From positions 248,001-312,000 of the forward strand of contig SZOZ01000002.1 in the NCBI GenBank assembly GCA_030263455.1: a DNA stretch of 64,000 nucleotides, read 5' to 3'. Source of the stretch: Synechococcales cyanobacterium CNB (GTDB taxonomy: Bacteria > Planctomycetota > Phycisphaerae > Phycisphaerales > UBA1924). Positions 6,734 to 15,651 of this stretch are shown piece after piece. The position numbers and the translations under genes were made by a program. The notes beneath the pieces are model-generated. The model saw nothing but the letters and a program-made list of their open reading frames with translations, was not told the DNA's origin and searched no databases. The number at the start of each line of letters is the position of its first letter. Position 1 is the stretch's first letter.

Positions 6734-9700
6734 AGACGAACCGAGAGCTCTTCGTGCGGGATCCGGCGACCACGCCGTTGATGAACAACGGGCAGGCCCG
6801 CATCGACGACGGCCTGACCGCCCAGGAGCGCCGGACCCTCCGGGAGGAGCTTGCCAACTTCGTCTGCGAGGGCCAGTACGCGGATGGCACGCTGCGCATC
6901 CTGGAGTCGTTCCTCAGCCACCTCGGCGGCACGAGCCAGCCCGCGGCCTGGGTGAGCGGATTCTACGGCAGCGGCAAGTCGCACCTGCTGAAGATGCTCT
7001 GCCACCTCTGGGTGGATACCGAGTTCGCGGATGACGGTGCGCGGGCGCGGAGCATCGTGCCCCACCTGCCCGCCGACGTGGCCGCCGCACTCAAGGAGCT
7101 GGACACGCAGGGGCGCCGCGTGGCGGGGCTGCACGCCGCTTCCGGCACCCTACCTGCCGGCGGTAGCGAGAGCGTCCGGCTCACCGTGCTCGGCATTGTC
7201 CTCCGATCGGTCGGCCTCCCCGAGACGTATGCGCAGGCCAAGTTCTGCCTCTACCTCCGCAACAACGGCTTCTACGACGGCGTCAAGCAAGCCGTTGAGG
7301 CCAGCGGGAAGGACTTCCTCCGCGAGCTTCAGAACCTCTTCGTGAGCCCGGTCCTCCACGATGCGCTGATCGCCGTGGACTCCGGCTACGGCGATCGGAA
7401 GGCCGTCCGCGAGCTGCTGAAGCAGGACTTCCGCCAGCCCACCGACATCACCACGGCCGAGATGATCGCGACGATGCGGGAGGCGCTCAGCTGCGAGGGC
7501 GAGCTCCCCTGCACCATCATCGTGCTCGACGAGGTCCAGCTCTACATCGGCGACAGCACCGACCGCGCGACGCAGGTCGTGGAGATCGCCGAGGCCATCT
7601 GCAAGCAGCTCGACTCCCGCGTCATGCTCGTCGGCGCGGGCCAGAACGCGCTCGGCGCGCAGACCGCCCAGTTCGGCAAGCTCCGAGATCGCTTCACGAT
7701 CCCGGTGGAGTTGTCCGACGCCGATGTCGAGACCGTTACGCGTCGCGTCCTGCTCGCCAAGCGCCCCGAGGTCATCGAGGCGGTGCGCAAGACCCTCGAC
7801 GGCCACGCCGGCGAGATCGAACGCCAGCTCTCCAGCACGCGGATCTCCTCCCGCACCGAAGATCGGGACATCCTCATCGACGACTACCCGCTCCTCCCCG
7901 TGCGCCGGCGGTTCTGGGAGCACGTCTTCCGCGCTGTCGATCCCGCCGGCACCAGCGGCATGCTCCGCTCCCAGCTCCGCATCATCCACGACGCCCTTCG
8001 CGCCCTGGCCGAGGCACCGCTCGGGACCGTCGTGCCCGCCGACTTCATGTTCGAGCAGATCCAGCCGAACCTCCTTCAGCAGGGCGTCCTCCTGCGCGAG
8101 CTCGACGAGACGATTCGGAACCTGGATGACGGCACTGAGGACGGCAAGCTCGCCCGGCGTCTGTGCGGTCTGATCTTCCTGATCCGAAAGCTGCCGCGCG
8201 AGGCCGGGGCCGACATCGGCGTCCGCGCCACCGAGGAGATGCTCGCGGACCTGCTCGTGTCCGACCTCAAGAGCGATGGCACCGCGCTCAGGAAGCGCAT
8301 CCCCGCCTTGCTCGAGAGCCTCGTGGACAGTGGCGTGCTGCTCAACGACCACGGCGAGTACAACCTCCAGACGAAGGAATACTCCGAGTGGGACAAGGAG
8401 TTCCGCAATCGCGTCACCCGCCTGACGAACCAGGAGCACGAGATCCACAACAAGCGCGACGCGCTCATCCGCGACGCAGCCCAGGAGGCGGTGAAAGGCA
8501 TCAAGCTCCAGCAGGGCGCGAGCAAAGAGCCGCGGAAGCTGGCCATTCACTTCGGCGACGATCCGCCGGAGGTCGCCGGCCACGACATCCCGGTTTGGAT
8601 CCGTGACGGCTGGAACTGCAGCGAGAAGAACGTGGTCGATGCCGCACGGGCCGCCGGCACCGACAGCCCGATCATCTTCGTCTACGTGCAGAAGGCCAGC
8701 GCCGAAGACCTGCGCAAGCAGATCATCCGCTACGAGGCGGCGAAGGGCACGATCGACTTCAAGGGCGTGCCGAGCACCCCCGAGGGCCAGGAAGCCCGCA
8801 ACGCGATGCAGAGCCGCGTCACCGACGCCGAGCGCCTCCGCGACGAGCTGATCACCAACATCGTCGGCAGCAGCAAGGTCTACAAGGGTGGCGGCTCGGA
8901 GCAGTACGAGTTCTCGCTCGAGGAGAAGGCCCGCTCCGCCGCCGAGGATGCGCTCGACCGCCTCTTCCCCCAGTTCAAGGATGCGGACCACAAGAACTGG
9001 TCCGTCGTCATCAACCGGGCGAAGAACGGCGACGACACGCCGCTCCAGGCCGTGGACTGGACGGGCGCGACCGAGCAGCACCCGGTCTGCAAGGCCGTCA
9101 TGCATGCCGTCGGCGCCGGCGCCGAAGGGCGCGGCATCCGCAAGAAGTTCTCCGACAGCCCGTACGGCTGGCCACAGGACGCCATAGACGGCGCTCTCAT
9201 CGCCCTCCACGCGGCGGGCCATCTCACGGCGCGGCACAGCGGGTCCGTGCTCGCCGTCGGACACCTCGACCAGGCCAAGGTCGCCAAGACCGAGTTCCGG
9301 GTCGAGACGGCGACGCTCAGCGCCCAGCAGAAGATCAAGCTCCGCGGCCTCTTCCAGGACGCCGGCATCTCGGCCAAGGCCAGCGACGACCTCGTCACGA
9401 AGTCCACCGAGTTCCTGGATGCCATCGAGCACCTCGCCGAGCAAGCCGGCGGCGAGGCGCCCCTCCCCCAGCGCCCCGCTGTCACCCATCTCGCCGATCT
9501 GCGGTCGCTCGCCGGCAACGAGCGGCTCGTCAAGATGCTCGACCAGCACGATGCCCTGAAGGCGAACGCCAAGGACTGGAAGGCCGCCGCCGACCTCGCC
9601 GAGAAGCGAACGCCGATCTGGACCTCCCTGCAGCAGTGTCTGCGTCACGGCGACAGCCTCGACGAGTTCGCCGAGATCGGGGCATCCGCGGCCAGCATCC

Positions 9701-10182
9701 GTGACGACCGTCGCCTGCTCGACGCCACCGACCACGTGACGCCGCTGAAGAAGAAGGCGGCCAGCGCCCTGCGCACCGCAATCAACGCCGCCCACAAGGG
9801 CTACGCCGATCGCCACGCTGCGGAGATGAAGGCCCTCACCGCCAGCGATTCGTGGCAGAAGATCACCGAGGATCAGCGCGACCAGATCCTCCGGGAGGAG
9901 GGCATCGCCGCGGTGCCCTCGATCAACGTCGGCAGCGACGAGGACCTGCTCCGCACGCTGGATGCGACGCCCCTTAGCTCGTGGCGCGACAAGACGGACG
10001 CCCTGCCGAATCGCTTCGCCAACGCTGCGATGAAGGCCGCGAGGCTGCTCGAACCCAAGACCCAGCGCGTGCACCTGACCAGCGGCACGCTCCACTCCGA
10101 GGCCGAGGTGAAGGCCTGGATCTCCGAGCAGGAGACCAGGCTCATCGAGAGCGTCAAGAAAGGCCCGGTCGTGATCGCCTGA
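6730..10182 (+). CDS. brxC: BREX P-loop ATPase BrxC
   Basis: A 1,150-aa ATPase, the normal size for BrxC. It opens with KTNRELFVRDP, typical of the family. Walker A is GFYGSGKS (residues 77-84) and Walker B is in TIIVLDEVQLYIG near residue 266. A sensor-like stretch (SRVMLVGAGQNALG) follows. The C-terminal half is long, helical and charged. BrxC belongs to the large P-loop ATPases related to PglY and is thought to power the BREX complex. The ATG lies in the ATGA overlap with brxB. Base composition matches the neighbours, with no break. Confidence 0.95.
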   Translation: MKTNRELFVRDPATTPLMNNGQARIDDGLTAQERRTLREELANFVCEGQYADGTLRILESFLSHLGGTSQPAAWVSGFYGSGKSHLLKMLCHLWVDTEFADDGARARSIVPHLPADVAAALKELDTQGRRVAGLHAASGTLPAGGSESVRLTVLGIVLRSVGLPETYAQAKFCLYLRNNGFYDGVKQAVEASGKDFLRELQNLFVSPVLHDALIAVDSGYGDRKAVRELLKQDFRQPTDITTAEMIATMREALSCEGELPCTIIVLDEVQLYIGDSTDRATQVVEIAEAICKQLDSRVMLVGAGQNALGAQTAQFGKLRDRFTIPVELSDADVETVTRRVLLAKRPEVIEAVRKTLDGHAGEIERQLSSTRISSRTEDRDILIDDYPLLPVRRRFWEHVFRAVDPAGTSGMLRSQLRIIHDALRALAEAPLGTVVPADFMFEQIQPNLLQQGVLLRELDETIRNLDDGTEDGKLARRLCGLIFLIRKLPREAGADIGVRATEEMLADLLVSDLKSDGTALRKRIPALLESLVDSGVLLNDHGEYNLQTKEYSEWDKEFRNRVTRLTNQEHEIHNKRDALIRDAAQEAVKGIKLQQGASKEPRKLAIHFGDDPPEVAGHDIPVWIRDGWNCSEKNVVDAARAAGTDSPIIFVYVQKASAEDLRKQIIRYEAAKGTIDFKGVPSTPEGQEARNAMQSRVTDAERLRDELITNIVGSSKVYKGGGSEQYEFSLEEKARSAAEDALDRLFPQFKDADHKNWSVVINRAKNGDDTPLQAVDWTGATEQHPVCKAVMHAVGAGAEGRGIRKKFSDSPYGWPQDAIDGALIALHAAGHLTARHSGSVLAVGHLDQAKVAKTEFRVETATLSAQQKIKLRGLFQDAGISAKASDDLVTKSTEFLDAIEHLAEQAGGEAPLPQRPAVTHLADLRSLAGNERLVKMLDQHDALKANAKDWKAAADLAEKRTPIWTSLQQCLRHGDSLDEFAEIGASAASIRDDRRLLDATDHVTPLKKKAASALRTAINAAHKGYADRHAAEMKALTASDSWQKITEDQRDQILREEGIAAVPSINVGSDEDLLRTLDATPLSSWRDKTDALPNRFANAAMKAARLLEPKTQRVHLTSGTLHSEAEVKAWISEQETRLIESVKKGPVVIA

Positions 10183-10199
10183 CACCGTCGAGGAAGACC

Positions 10200-13100
10200 A
10201 TGGCTCCACTCGCCACCAATCTCAGACGCGATCTCGAACGCGCGATCGTCGAAGCCCGCAAGGCGGCCGAGCGCGGCGCCCGCTCGGCTCTCGGCGCCCT
10301 GACCGTCCGCGAGGCGAAGGCGGGCGTCCACCTCGACGCCGCCGGCAAGGCGCTCCGCAACCGCCTCCGCGCCCATGCGCGGCAGCTCGGCGATAAGCGG
10401 TCGGCCAAGGGAGAGCAGGCCACCGACCGGCTCGAACGCGAGATCGCCTACGAGCACTGGCACCGCATGCTCTTCGCCCGCTTCCTCGCCGAGAACGACC
10501 TGCTGATCGAGCCGGAGTCCGGAGTCTCCGTCAGCCTCGACGATGTCGAGGAGCTCGCCCGCGAGCAGGGCGTCAAGCCGTGGCCGCTCGCCGCGTCATA
10601 TGCCCAGCGCATGCTGCCGCAGATCTTCCGCGCCGATGATCCGGTGCTCGCGATCGACCTGCCGACCGAGGCCGTGCTGAAGCTCGAGTCCCTGCTCGAG
10701 GACTTGCCGCGCGAGGTGTTCATCTCCGACGATGCGCTCGGCTGGACCTACCAGTTCTGGCAAGCGGCCGAGAAGGACGCCGTCAACGCCCGCGTGAAGT
10801 CGGGCGAGAAGATCACCGGCGAGACGTTGCCCGCCGTCACGCAGCTCTTCACCGAGCACTACATGGTGCTCTTCCTGCTGCACAACACCATCGGCGCGTG
10901 GCACGCGGGGAAGACGATGACCGATGCGCTGAGGGAGAACGCCGGCTCCGAGCAGACGCTCCGCGACGCCGTCCGCCTGCCCCCCGTTGGCGGCTACGAC
11001 TTCGAGTACCTCCGCTTCGTCCGCGAGCCGAACGAGGGCGAGGAGCCGGACCAGGGCACCGGCCCATGGCGACCCGCCGCCGGCGTGTACGACGGCTGGC
11101 CTCGCGAGGCGAAGTTCCTGCGCGTGCTCGACCCCTGCTGCGGCTCGGGGCACTTCCTGGTCGCCGCGTTCGACTTGCTCGTCCGGCTGCGCATCGCCGA
11201 GGATGGGCTGGACACCGAGGCCGCCATCCGCGCGGTGCTGGCGGACAACCTCTTCGGCCTCGAGCTCGATCAGCGCTGCACCCAGATCGCGGCGTTCAAC
11301 CTGGCGCTGGCCGCGTGGAAGCTCGCGGGCAAGCCGATTGACCTCCCGCGCCTCAACATCGCCTGCTCCGGGCTGGGCCCGCAGGCGACCAAGGAAGAGT
11401 GGCTGGCGATGGCCGAGGGCGCCGGCGAGGATGTCTGGGCCGGCATCAGCGCGACCAATCGCGAGTTCATCCGCAACGGCCTGCTCGATCTCCACGCCAC
11501 GTTTAGCCAGGCGCCTGAACTCGGCTCGTTGATCGACCCGGCGGACCGCACGACCGATCTGATCACGGCCGACTACGAGACATTGCGCCCGTTCCTCGAT
11601 CGCATCCTCGCCGCCGAGTCCGCCGACGACGAGGCCCACGAGCGCGCCGTCGCCGCACGCGGCATGGCCGCCGCGGCGGAGATCCTCGCGGGAGACTACA
11701 CGCTCGTCGTGACGAATGTGCCCTACCTAGGAAGAAAGAGCCAGTCCCAGATTCTACAAGCGTTTGCGTCGCGCTACTTCAGCGATGCACAAACTGACCT
11801 CGCCAATGTATTCATTTCACGCATGAACGCGATGGCTAACTCGGGCGGTACGGTTGCCACAGTGTCACCTCAGAATTGGCTTTTTCTATCAAGCTACACA
11901 GACTTTCGAAGCAGTAGTCTCGCTCGGTACGAATGGTGCCTTGTCGGAACACTCGGGCCGGCTGCGTTTCAAGAGATGAATTGGTGGGCGGCAAATACGC
12001 TACTCCTCATCACATCGCGTCGCAAGCCTGAAGTATCGCGTGGAATAGCAAGCGTGAACGCTGGGATCACGAAACAGACCAGCGAAAAGCCGCAACTGCT
12101 TCGCGACGTGGCGGTTCAGCAGGCAAAACAAAGTGCCATTCGTAATGGGCCGCAGAGCCGAGTCGTGTTCGGTCTAGATCACAATATCGAAACACTTGGA
12201 GACTACGCAGATCCATTGCAAGGCGTTTCTCCAGCCGATCGAGAGCGATTCATCTTTCAATTCTGGGAGTTTCTTCGGCACGAAGAAGGGCAACGGTTCC
12301 TTCAAGGGTCATTTCGAGAATCCGGCCACTTCGAGGGTAAGCAGTCAGTGATCGCATTGCGCGCGCTTGATGGCGATGCAGAGGCACTGGGTGCCGCGCT
12401 GCGGAATAGGTCGTCGTGGTCTCGGCCGGCGATCATCGTTCGACACATGAATCACTTGCCCGCAACCATTGGCGTGGCGGCGGTCTTTGACACCAATGTA
12501 GTCGCAATTGTTCCAAAGTCTGAGTCACATATTGGTAGCTTGTGGTCTTTTTGCAGTGACGAGGCCTTTGCACGGACGGTGCGGATTCTTGATCAGAAGA
12601 CCCAAGTCACTAACGGGACATTCGGTGTAGTCCCATTCGACCTCGACCACTGGCAGAAGGTCGCCGCGGAGAAGTATCCCGACGGCCTGCCCGAGCCACA
12701 GTCGGACGACCCAACACAGTGGCTCTTCCACGGTCGTCCGGAGCGGGCCGAGGCGCACGCGGCGCTCCAGGTCGGCGTCGCCCGCCTCGTCGGCTACCGC
12801 TGGCCAGCCGAGATGGATGAGGACATGCGCCTCGCCCCCGAGGCTCGCGACCTCGTGCGCAGTTGCGACGAACTGCTCGACGTCGCCGACGACGATGGCA
12901 TCGTCTGCCTCTCCCCCGTCCGCGGCGAGGGCAGCGCCGCCGACCGCCTCCGCCGCCTCCTCGCCGCGGCGTATGGCGCCGGCGAGGGGGGGTGGAGCAA
13001 CGCCAAGGAGCGCGAGCTGCTCCACGCCGCGGCCGAAGCGTTCAACAAGGGCAAGGCCGCCGGCTCGCTTGACGAGTGGCTCCGCGAGCGCTTCTTCGCC

Positions 13101-13778
13101 GAGCACTGCGCCCTCTTCCACCATCGCCCGTTCGTGTGGCACATCTGGGACGGCCGCAAGGACGGGTTCAGCGCGCTGGTGAACTACCACAAGCTGGCGG
13201 AGGCCGAGGGCCATGGCCGAAAGCTGCTCGAATCGCTCACGTACTCGTACCTCGGCGACTGGATCAAGCGCCAGGAGGCAGGGGTGAAGTCCGGCGAGGC
13301 CGGCGCCGAGGCCAGGCTCGCCGCGGCGATGGAGCTCAAGGATCAGCTCGAGCAGATCCTCGCCGGGGAGCCGCCGTACGACATCTTCGTCCGCTGGAAG
13401 CCACTGCACGAGCAGCCAGCCGGGTGGTCGCCGGACATCAACGACGGCGTCCGCCTGAACATCCGCCCGTTCATGAGCGCGACGCTGAGCAAGGGCCGCA
13501 CCGGCGCGGGCGTGCTGCGCTGGAAGCCGAACATCAAGTGGACCAAGGACCGCGGCCAGGAGCCGCAGAAGCTCCGCCCGCGCGAGGACTTCCCGTGGTT
13601 CTGGGGCTGGGACGAGAAGAAGGCCGAGCACGCGATCGACTTCGGCTCGGGCCTCAAGGACACCGCGCCCGCCGGGCGCGAGTTCGACGGGAACCGCTGG
13701 AACGACCTGCACTACACGAACGCCGCGAAGCAGGCGGCGCGGGAGCGGGTTGCTAGGAAGGAAGGGGCCACCGCATGA
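10200..13778 (+). CDS. pglX: BREX adenine-specific DNA methyltransferase PglX
   Basis: A 1,192-aa N6-adenine methyltransferase that sets the BREX recognition site and protects host DNA. SAM motif I is LDPCCGSGHFLVAAF near residue 310 and the catalytic motif is TNVPYLGRKSQ near residue 505; the NVPY form is normal in PglX. The target-recognition region follows. From about 11,730 to 12,640 the DNA is visibly less GC-rich, with other codon choices, than on either side, which looks like an imported specificity domain. The C-terminal part, from FHGRPERAEAHAALQV on, returns to the operon's composition. It starts 17 nt after brxC and ends in an ATGA overlap with the next gene. Confidence 0.95.
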   Translation: MAPLATNLRRDLERAIVEARKAAERGARSALGALTVREAKAGVHLDAAGKALRNRLRAHARQLGDKRSAKGEQATDRLEREIAYEHWHRMLFARFLAENDLLIEPESGVSVSLDDVEELAREQGVKPWPLAASYAQRMLPQIFRADDPVLAIDLPTEAVLKLESLLEDLPREVFISDDALGWTYQFWQAAEKDAVNARVKSGEKITGETLPAVTQLFTEHYMVLFLLHNTIGAWHAGKTMTDALRENAGSEQTLRDAVRLPPVGGYDFEYLRFVREPNEGEEPDQGTGPWRPAAGVYDGWPREAKFLRVLDPCCGSGHFLVAAFDLLVRLRIAEDGLDTEAAIRAVLADNLFGLELDQRCTQIAAFNLALAAWKLAGKPIDLPRLNIACSGLGPQATKEEWLAMAEGAGEDVWAGISATNREFIRNGLLDLHATFSQAPELGSLIDPADRTTDLITADYETLRPFLDRILAAESADDEAHERAVAARGMAAAAEILAGDYTLVVTNVPYLGRKSQSQILQAFASRYFSDAQTDLANVFISRMNAMANSGGTVATVSPQNWLFLSSYTDFRSSSLARYEWCLVGTLGPAAFQEMNWWAANTLLLITSRRKPEVSRGIASVNAGITKQTSEKPQLLRDVAVQQAKQSAIRNGPQSRVVFGLDHNIETLGDYADPLQGVSPADRERFIFQFWEFLRHEEGQRFLQGSFRESGHFEGKQSVIALRALDGDAEALGAALRNRSSWSRPAIIVRHMNHLPATIGVAAVFDTNVVAIVPKSESHIGSLWSFCSDEAFARTVRILDQKTQVTNGTFGVVPFDLDHWQKVAAEKYPDGLPEPQSDDPTQWLFHGRPERAEAHAALQVGVARLVGYRWPAEMDEDMRLAPEARDLVRSCDELLDVADDDGIVCLSPVRGEGSAADRLRRLLAAAYGAGEGGWSNAKERELLHAAAEAFNKGKAAGSLDEWLRERFFAEHCALFHHRPFVWHIWDGRKDGFSALVNYHKLAEAEGHGRKLLESLTYSYLGDWIKRQEAGVKSGEAGAEARLAAAMELKDQLEQILAGEPPYDIFVRWKPLHEQPAGWSPDINDGVRLNIRPFMSATLSKGRTGAGVLRWKPNIKWTKDRGQEPQKLRPREDFPWFWGWDEKKAEHAIDFGSGLKDTAPAGREFDGNRWNDLHYTNAAKQAARERVARKEGATA

Positions 13779-14266
13779 TCGCTCCCAATGACAAGAAGTA
13801 CATTGTCGGCGTTGCGCTGGGCGTTCTTGTCCTGTGGGCTGTTGTGTTCCTGCTCTCGCTGTCCGCCTACTACTGTGGTGATGCCTCATCCTCTCCGAAA
13901 TGGGGACAGTTTGGAGATGCGTTCGGGTCCGTGAATGCTCTCTTCTCGGGTCTCGCCCTCCTCGGCGTAGTCGCAGCCCTCCTGCTTCAGCATAAAGACA
14001 TCGAAGTCCAATCAAAGAGCCTCGCGGAGTCTGCCAGACTTCAGGTGATCCAAGCGCGCATTGCAGCCAATGCTGAGATGCTGCGTGCCTGGCCCGAGAT
14101 TGAGGAGGCCGTGAAGGATGCTGCTCCGAAGGGGCCAGCGCAGTACGACACGAACAATATCAAGGCGCAGAACGCGCAGGCCGCGCAACTGCAAGAACGC
14201 AAGGATCAAATGCTGACTGCCTTGCGAGAGTGCCTTGAACAACTGGAAGAGCACAACCGGCGATAG
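13775..14266 (+). CDS. Two-TM membrane protein with coiled coil, BREX accessory
   Basis: A 163-aa protein. Helix 1 spans about residues 9-31 (IVGVALGVLVLWAVVFLLSL) and helix 2 about 53-71 (ALFSGLALLGVVAALLLQ). Between them WGQFGDAFGSVNALFSGLAL matches the WG-x-FGD-x-xG-x-x-N motif of putative AbiC-like phage abortive-infection proteins. A charged coiled coil of about 90 residues follows in the cytoplasm. It overlaps pglX by ATGA and so is co-translated with the methyltransferase. I infer a membrane-acting defence accessory, perhaps a back-up effector when BREX fails. It is not a standard BREX gene. Confidence 0.65.
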   Translation: MIAPNDKKYIVGVALGVLVLWAVVFLLSLSAYYCGDASSSPKWGQFGDAFGSVNALFSGLALLGVVAALLLQHKDIEVQSKSLAESARLQVIQARIAANAEMLRAWPEIEEAVKDAAPKGPAQYDTNNIKAQNAQAAQLQERKDQMLTALRECLEQLEEHNRR

Positions 14267-14316
14267 CGCATGCACAGGAGTCCGTAGGCACATCGCAGGC
14301 TCAAATGGAGACCGTC

Positions 14317-14523
14317 ATGAGCAAGACCCCCAAGAACCACAACACGCCCTGGACATCGCAGGACATCAAGCAACTGAAGCAGCTCGCGAAGGAGAACACC
14401 CCGACGCGCGTGATGGGGCTCAAGCTGGGGCGCACGCCCGGCGCCGTTCAGGGCAAGGCGTCCGAGATCGGCCAATCCTTGAAGCCGACGAACCAGTCGC
14501 CCTACAACCGGCGGAAGAAGTGA
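14317..14523 (+). CDS. Small basic SANT/Myb-like protein
   Basis: A 68-aa protein with a conserved family shape: PWTSQDIKQLKQLAKENTPT (first helices), GLKLGRTPGAVQGKASEIG (recognition-like helix) and a basic tail NQSPYNRRKK. Close relatives are widespread in proteobacteria as stand-alone small proteins of unknown role, probably DNA-binding. GGAG 6 nt before the ATG at 14,317 fixes the start over the ATG at 14,305. It lies inside the BREX operon, 50 nt after the two-TM gene. Whether it helps BREX or rides along is unknown. Confidence 0.7.
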   Translation: MSKTPKNHNTPWTSQDIKQLKQLAKENTPTRVMGLKLGRTPGAVQGKASEIGQSLKPTNQSPYNRRKK

Positions 14524-14544
14524 GGCTCGTGCTTGAGCGTTCCC

Positions 14545-15651
14545 ATGAGTAGTTCGCACCTAACGCTGCAACGGCAGCTTGAGCGCATCATGCGCGATCT
14601 GCAGCCGATGCTCCGCATCCAGGAGCAGATGGAGCAGACTCTGCGGCCGTTTCGCGATGCTCACTTAGACTTGCAGTCGCGACTTGGGATCGATCGGTCA
14701 TTCATCCAGGCCGCGGAGATCGTCCGCGCCAACGACCGTGTCTTCAGTCTCATGGACCGCGTCAGGATCAATGCGCCGACGCTTCCGGATCTGGGTCTGG
14801 TTCACCAGAGTTGGCTGGAACAGATGTCGCCGATTCAGGACGCGGTCGAGCGCCTCCGTGCTTCCTCCGCCTGCTCGCTGGCATCGACCGTGGAACGACT
14901 CGTTGCGTCCGAACGACTTCTGGCAGATCTCAACCTTGATCGATGGCGCAACGCCTTCCAGATCGAGCAGAACCTGATCAACCAGTTGAGTCTCCGGACA
15001 GGCCGATTCACCGCCTCGTTCGACGCCCTCGCGGAGTCGATCGCTTCCTGTGCCGATCTCACCGCACTTCCGTCATTCGTCATGCCCGGGGCGAGTCGCG
15101 AGGTATTCACGAGCGGGCACGCGCTCGTGAGTATTGCGCCCGATGAGGGCACGTCTGGCGAGTACGACGAGACCGACAGCGATCTCCTGGTCGATGTGCG
15201 GGATGAGGTGTCCGGCTGCATTCCATTGCTTGAGCGGGTCGATCCAGCACTGGCCAAGGCATATCGAGGTGCGCGAGAGGCGATCGAGAGCGGGGGGACG
15301 GATCGCGCCCGGCACGTCCTGGCGTCACTTCGCGAGCTGTGGGGTCACCTACTGCGACGACTCGCGCCGGATGAGGCGGTGTTGCAACACGCCGGTAATG
15401 ATTCGACTCTCGTGAGCAACGGCCGGCCGACGAGGCGAGCTCGGGTGCTCTACATCTGCCGCCACGTCAATCACGCACCGCTTTCGGACTTCGTTACGCA
15501 CGACACCCAGGCGCTCGTCAAGATGATTGAGATCTTCAACCGCGTGCATCAGATCGAGTCCGGATTGACGGACGAGCAGCTGCGCGCATTGGTTCTGCGG
15601 ACCGATTCGTGGCTGCTGTTCCTGCTTCAACTCGAGGAGGAGAACGGGTGA
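14545..15651 (+). CDS. Hypothetical BREX-embedded protein, helical
   Basis: Not recognised. A 368-aa soluble, mostly helical protein: a long amphipathic N-terminal segment (LERIMRDLQPMLRIQEQMEQ), an acidic linker near residue 200, and a C-terminal domain with RHVLASLRELWGHLLRRLAP and RARVLYICRHVNHAPLSDFV. The last part resembles the HEPN-like or pPIWI-associating nuclease tails found in defence loci, and R-x6-H is present in RVLYICRH, but I would not claim RNase activity. The ATG at 14,545 is chosen over a TTG at 14,533; neither has a strong ribosome site. Its stop overlaps the pglZ ATG (TGATG), which ties it to the operon. Confidence 0.55.
   Translation: MSSSHLTLQRQLERIMRDLQPMLRIQEQMEQTLRPFRDAHLDLQSRLGIDRSFIQAAEIVRANDRVFSLMDRVRINAPTLPDLGLVHQSWLEQMSPIQDAVERLRASSACSLASTVERLVASERLLADLNLDRWRNAFQIEQNLINQLSLRTGRFTASFDALAESIASCADLTALPSFVMPGASREVFTSGHALVSIAPDEGTSGEYDETDSDLLVDVRDEVSGCIPLLERVDPALAKAYRGAREAIESGGTDRARHVLASLRELWGHLLRRLAPDEAVLQHAGNDSTLVSNGRPTRRARVLYICRHVNHAPLSDFVTHDTQALVKMIEIFNRVHQIESGLTDEQLRALVLRTDSWLLFLLQLEEENG

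Noticed and set aside
7150-10209. A 1,019-residue open frame on the minus strand opposite brxC
   Set aside because: It mirrors brxC codons in high-GC DNA, has low-complexity sequence and no domain. brxC is certain on the other strand.
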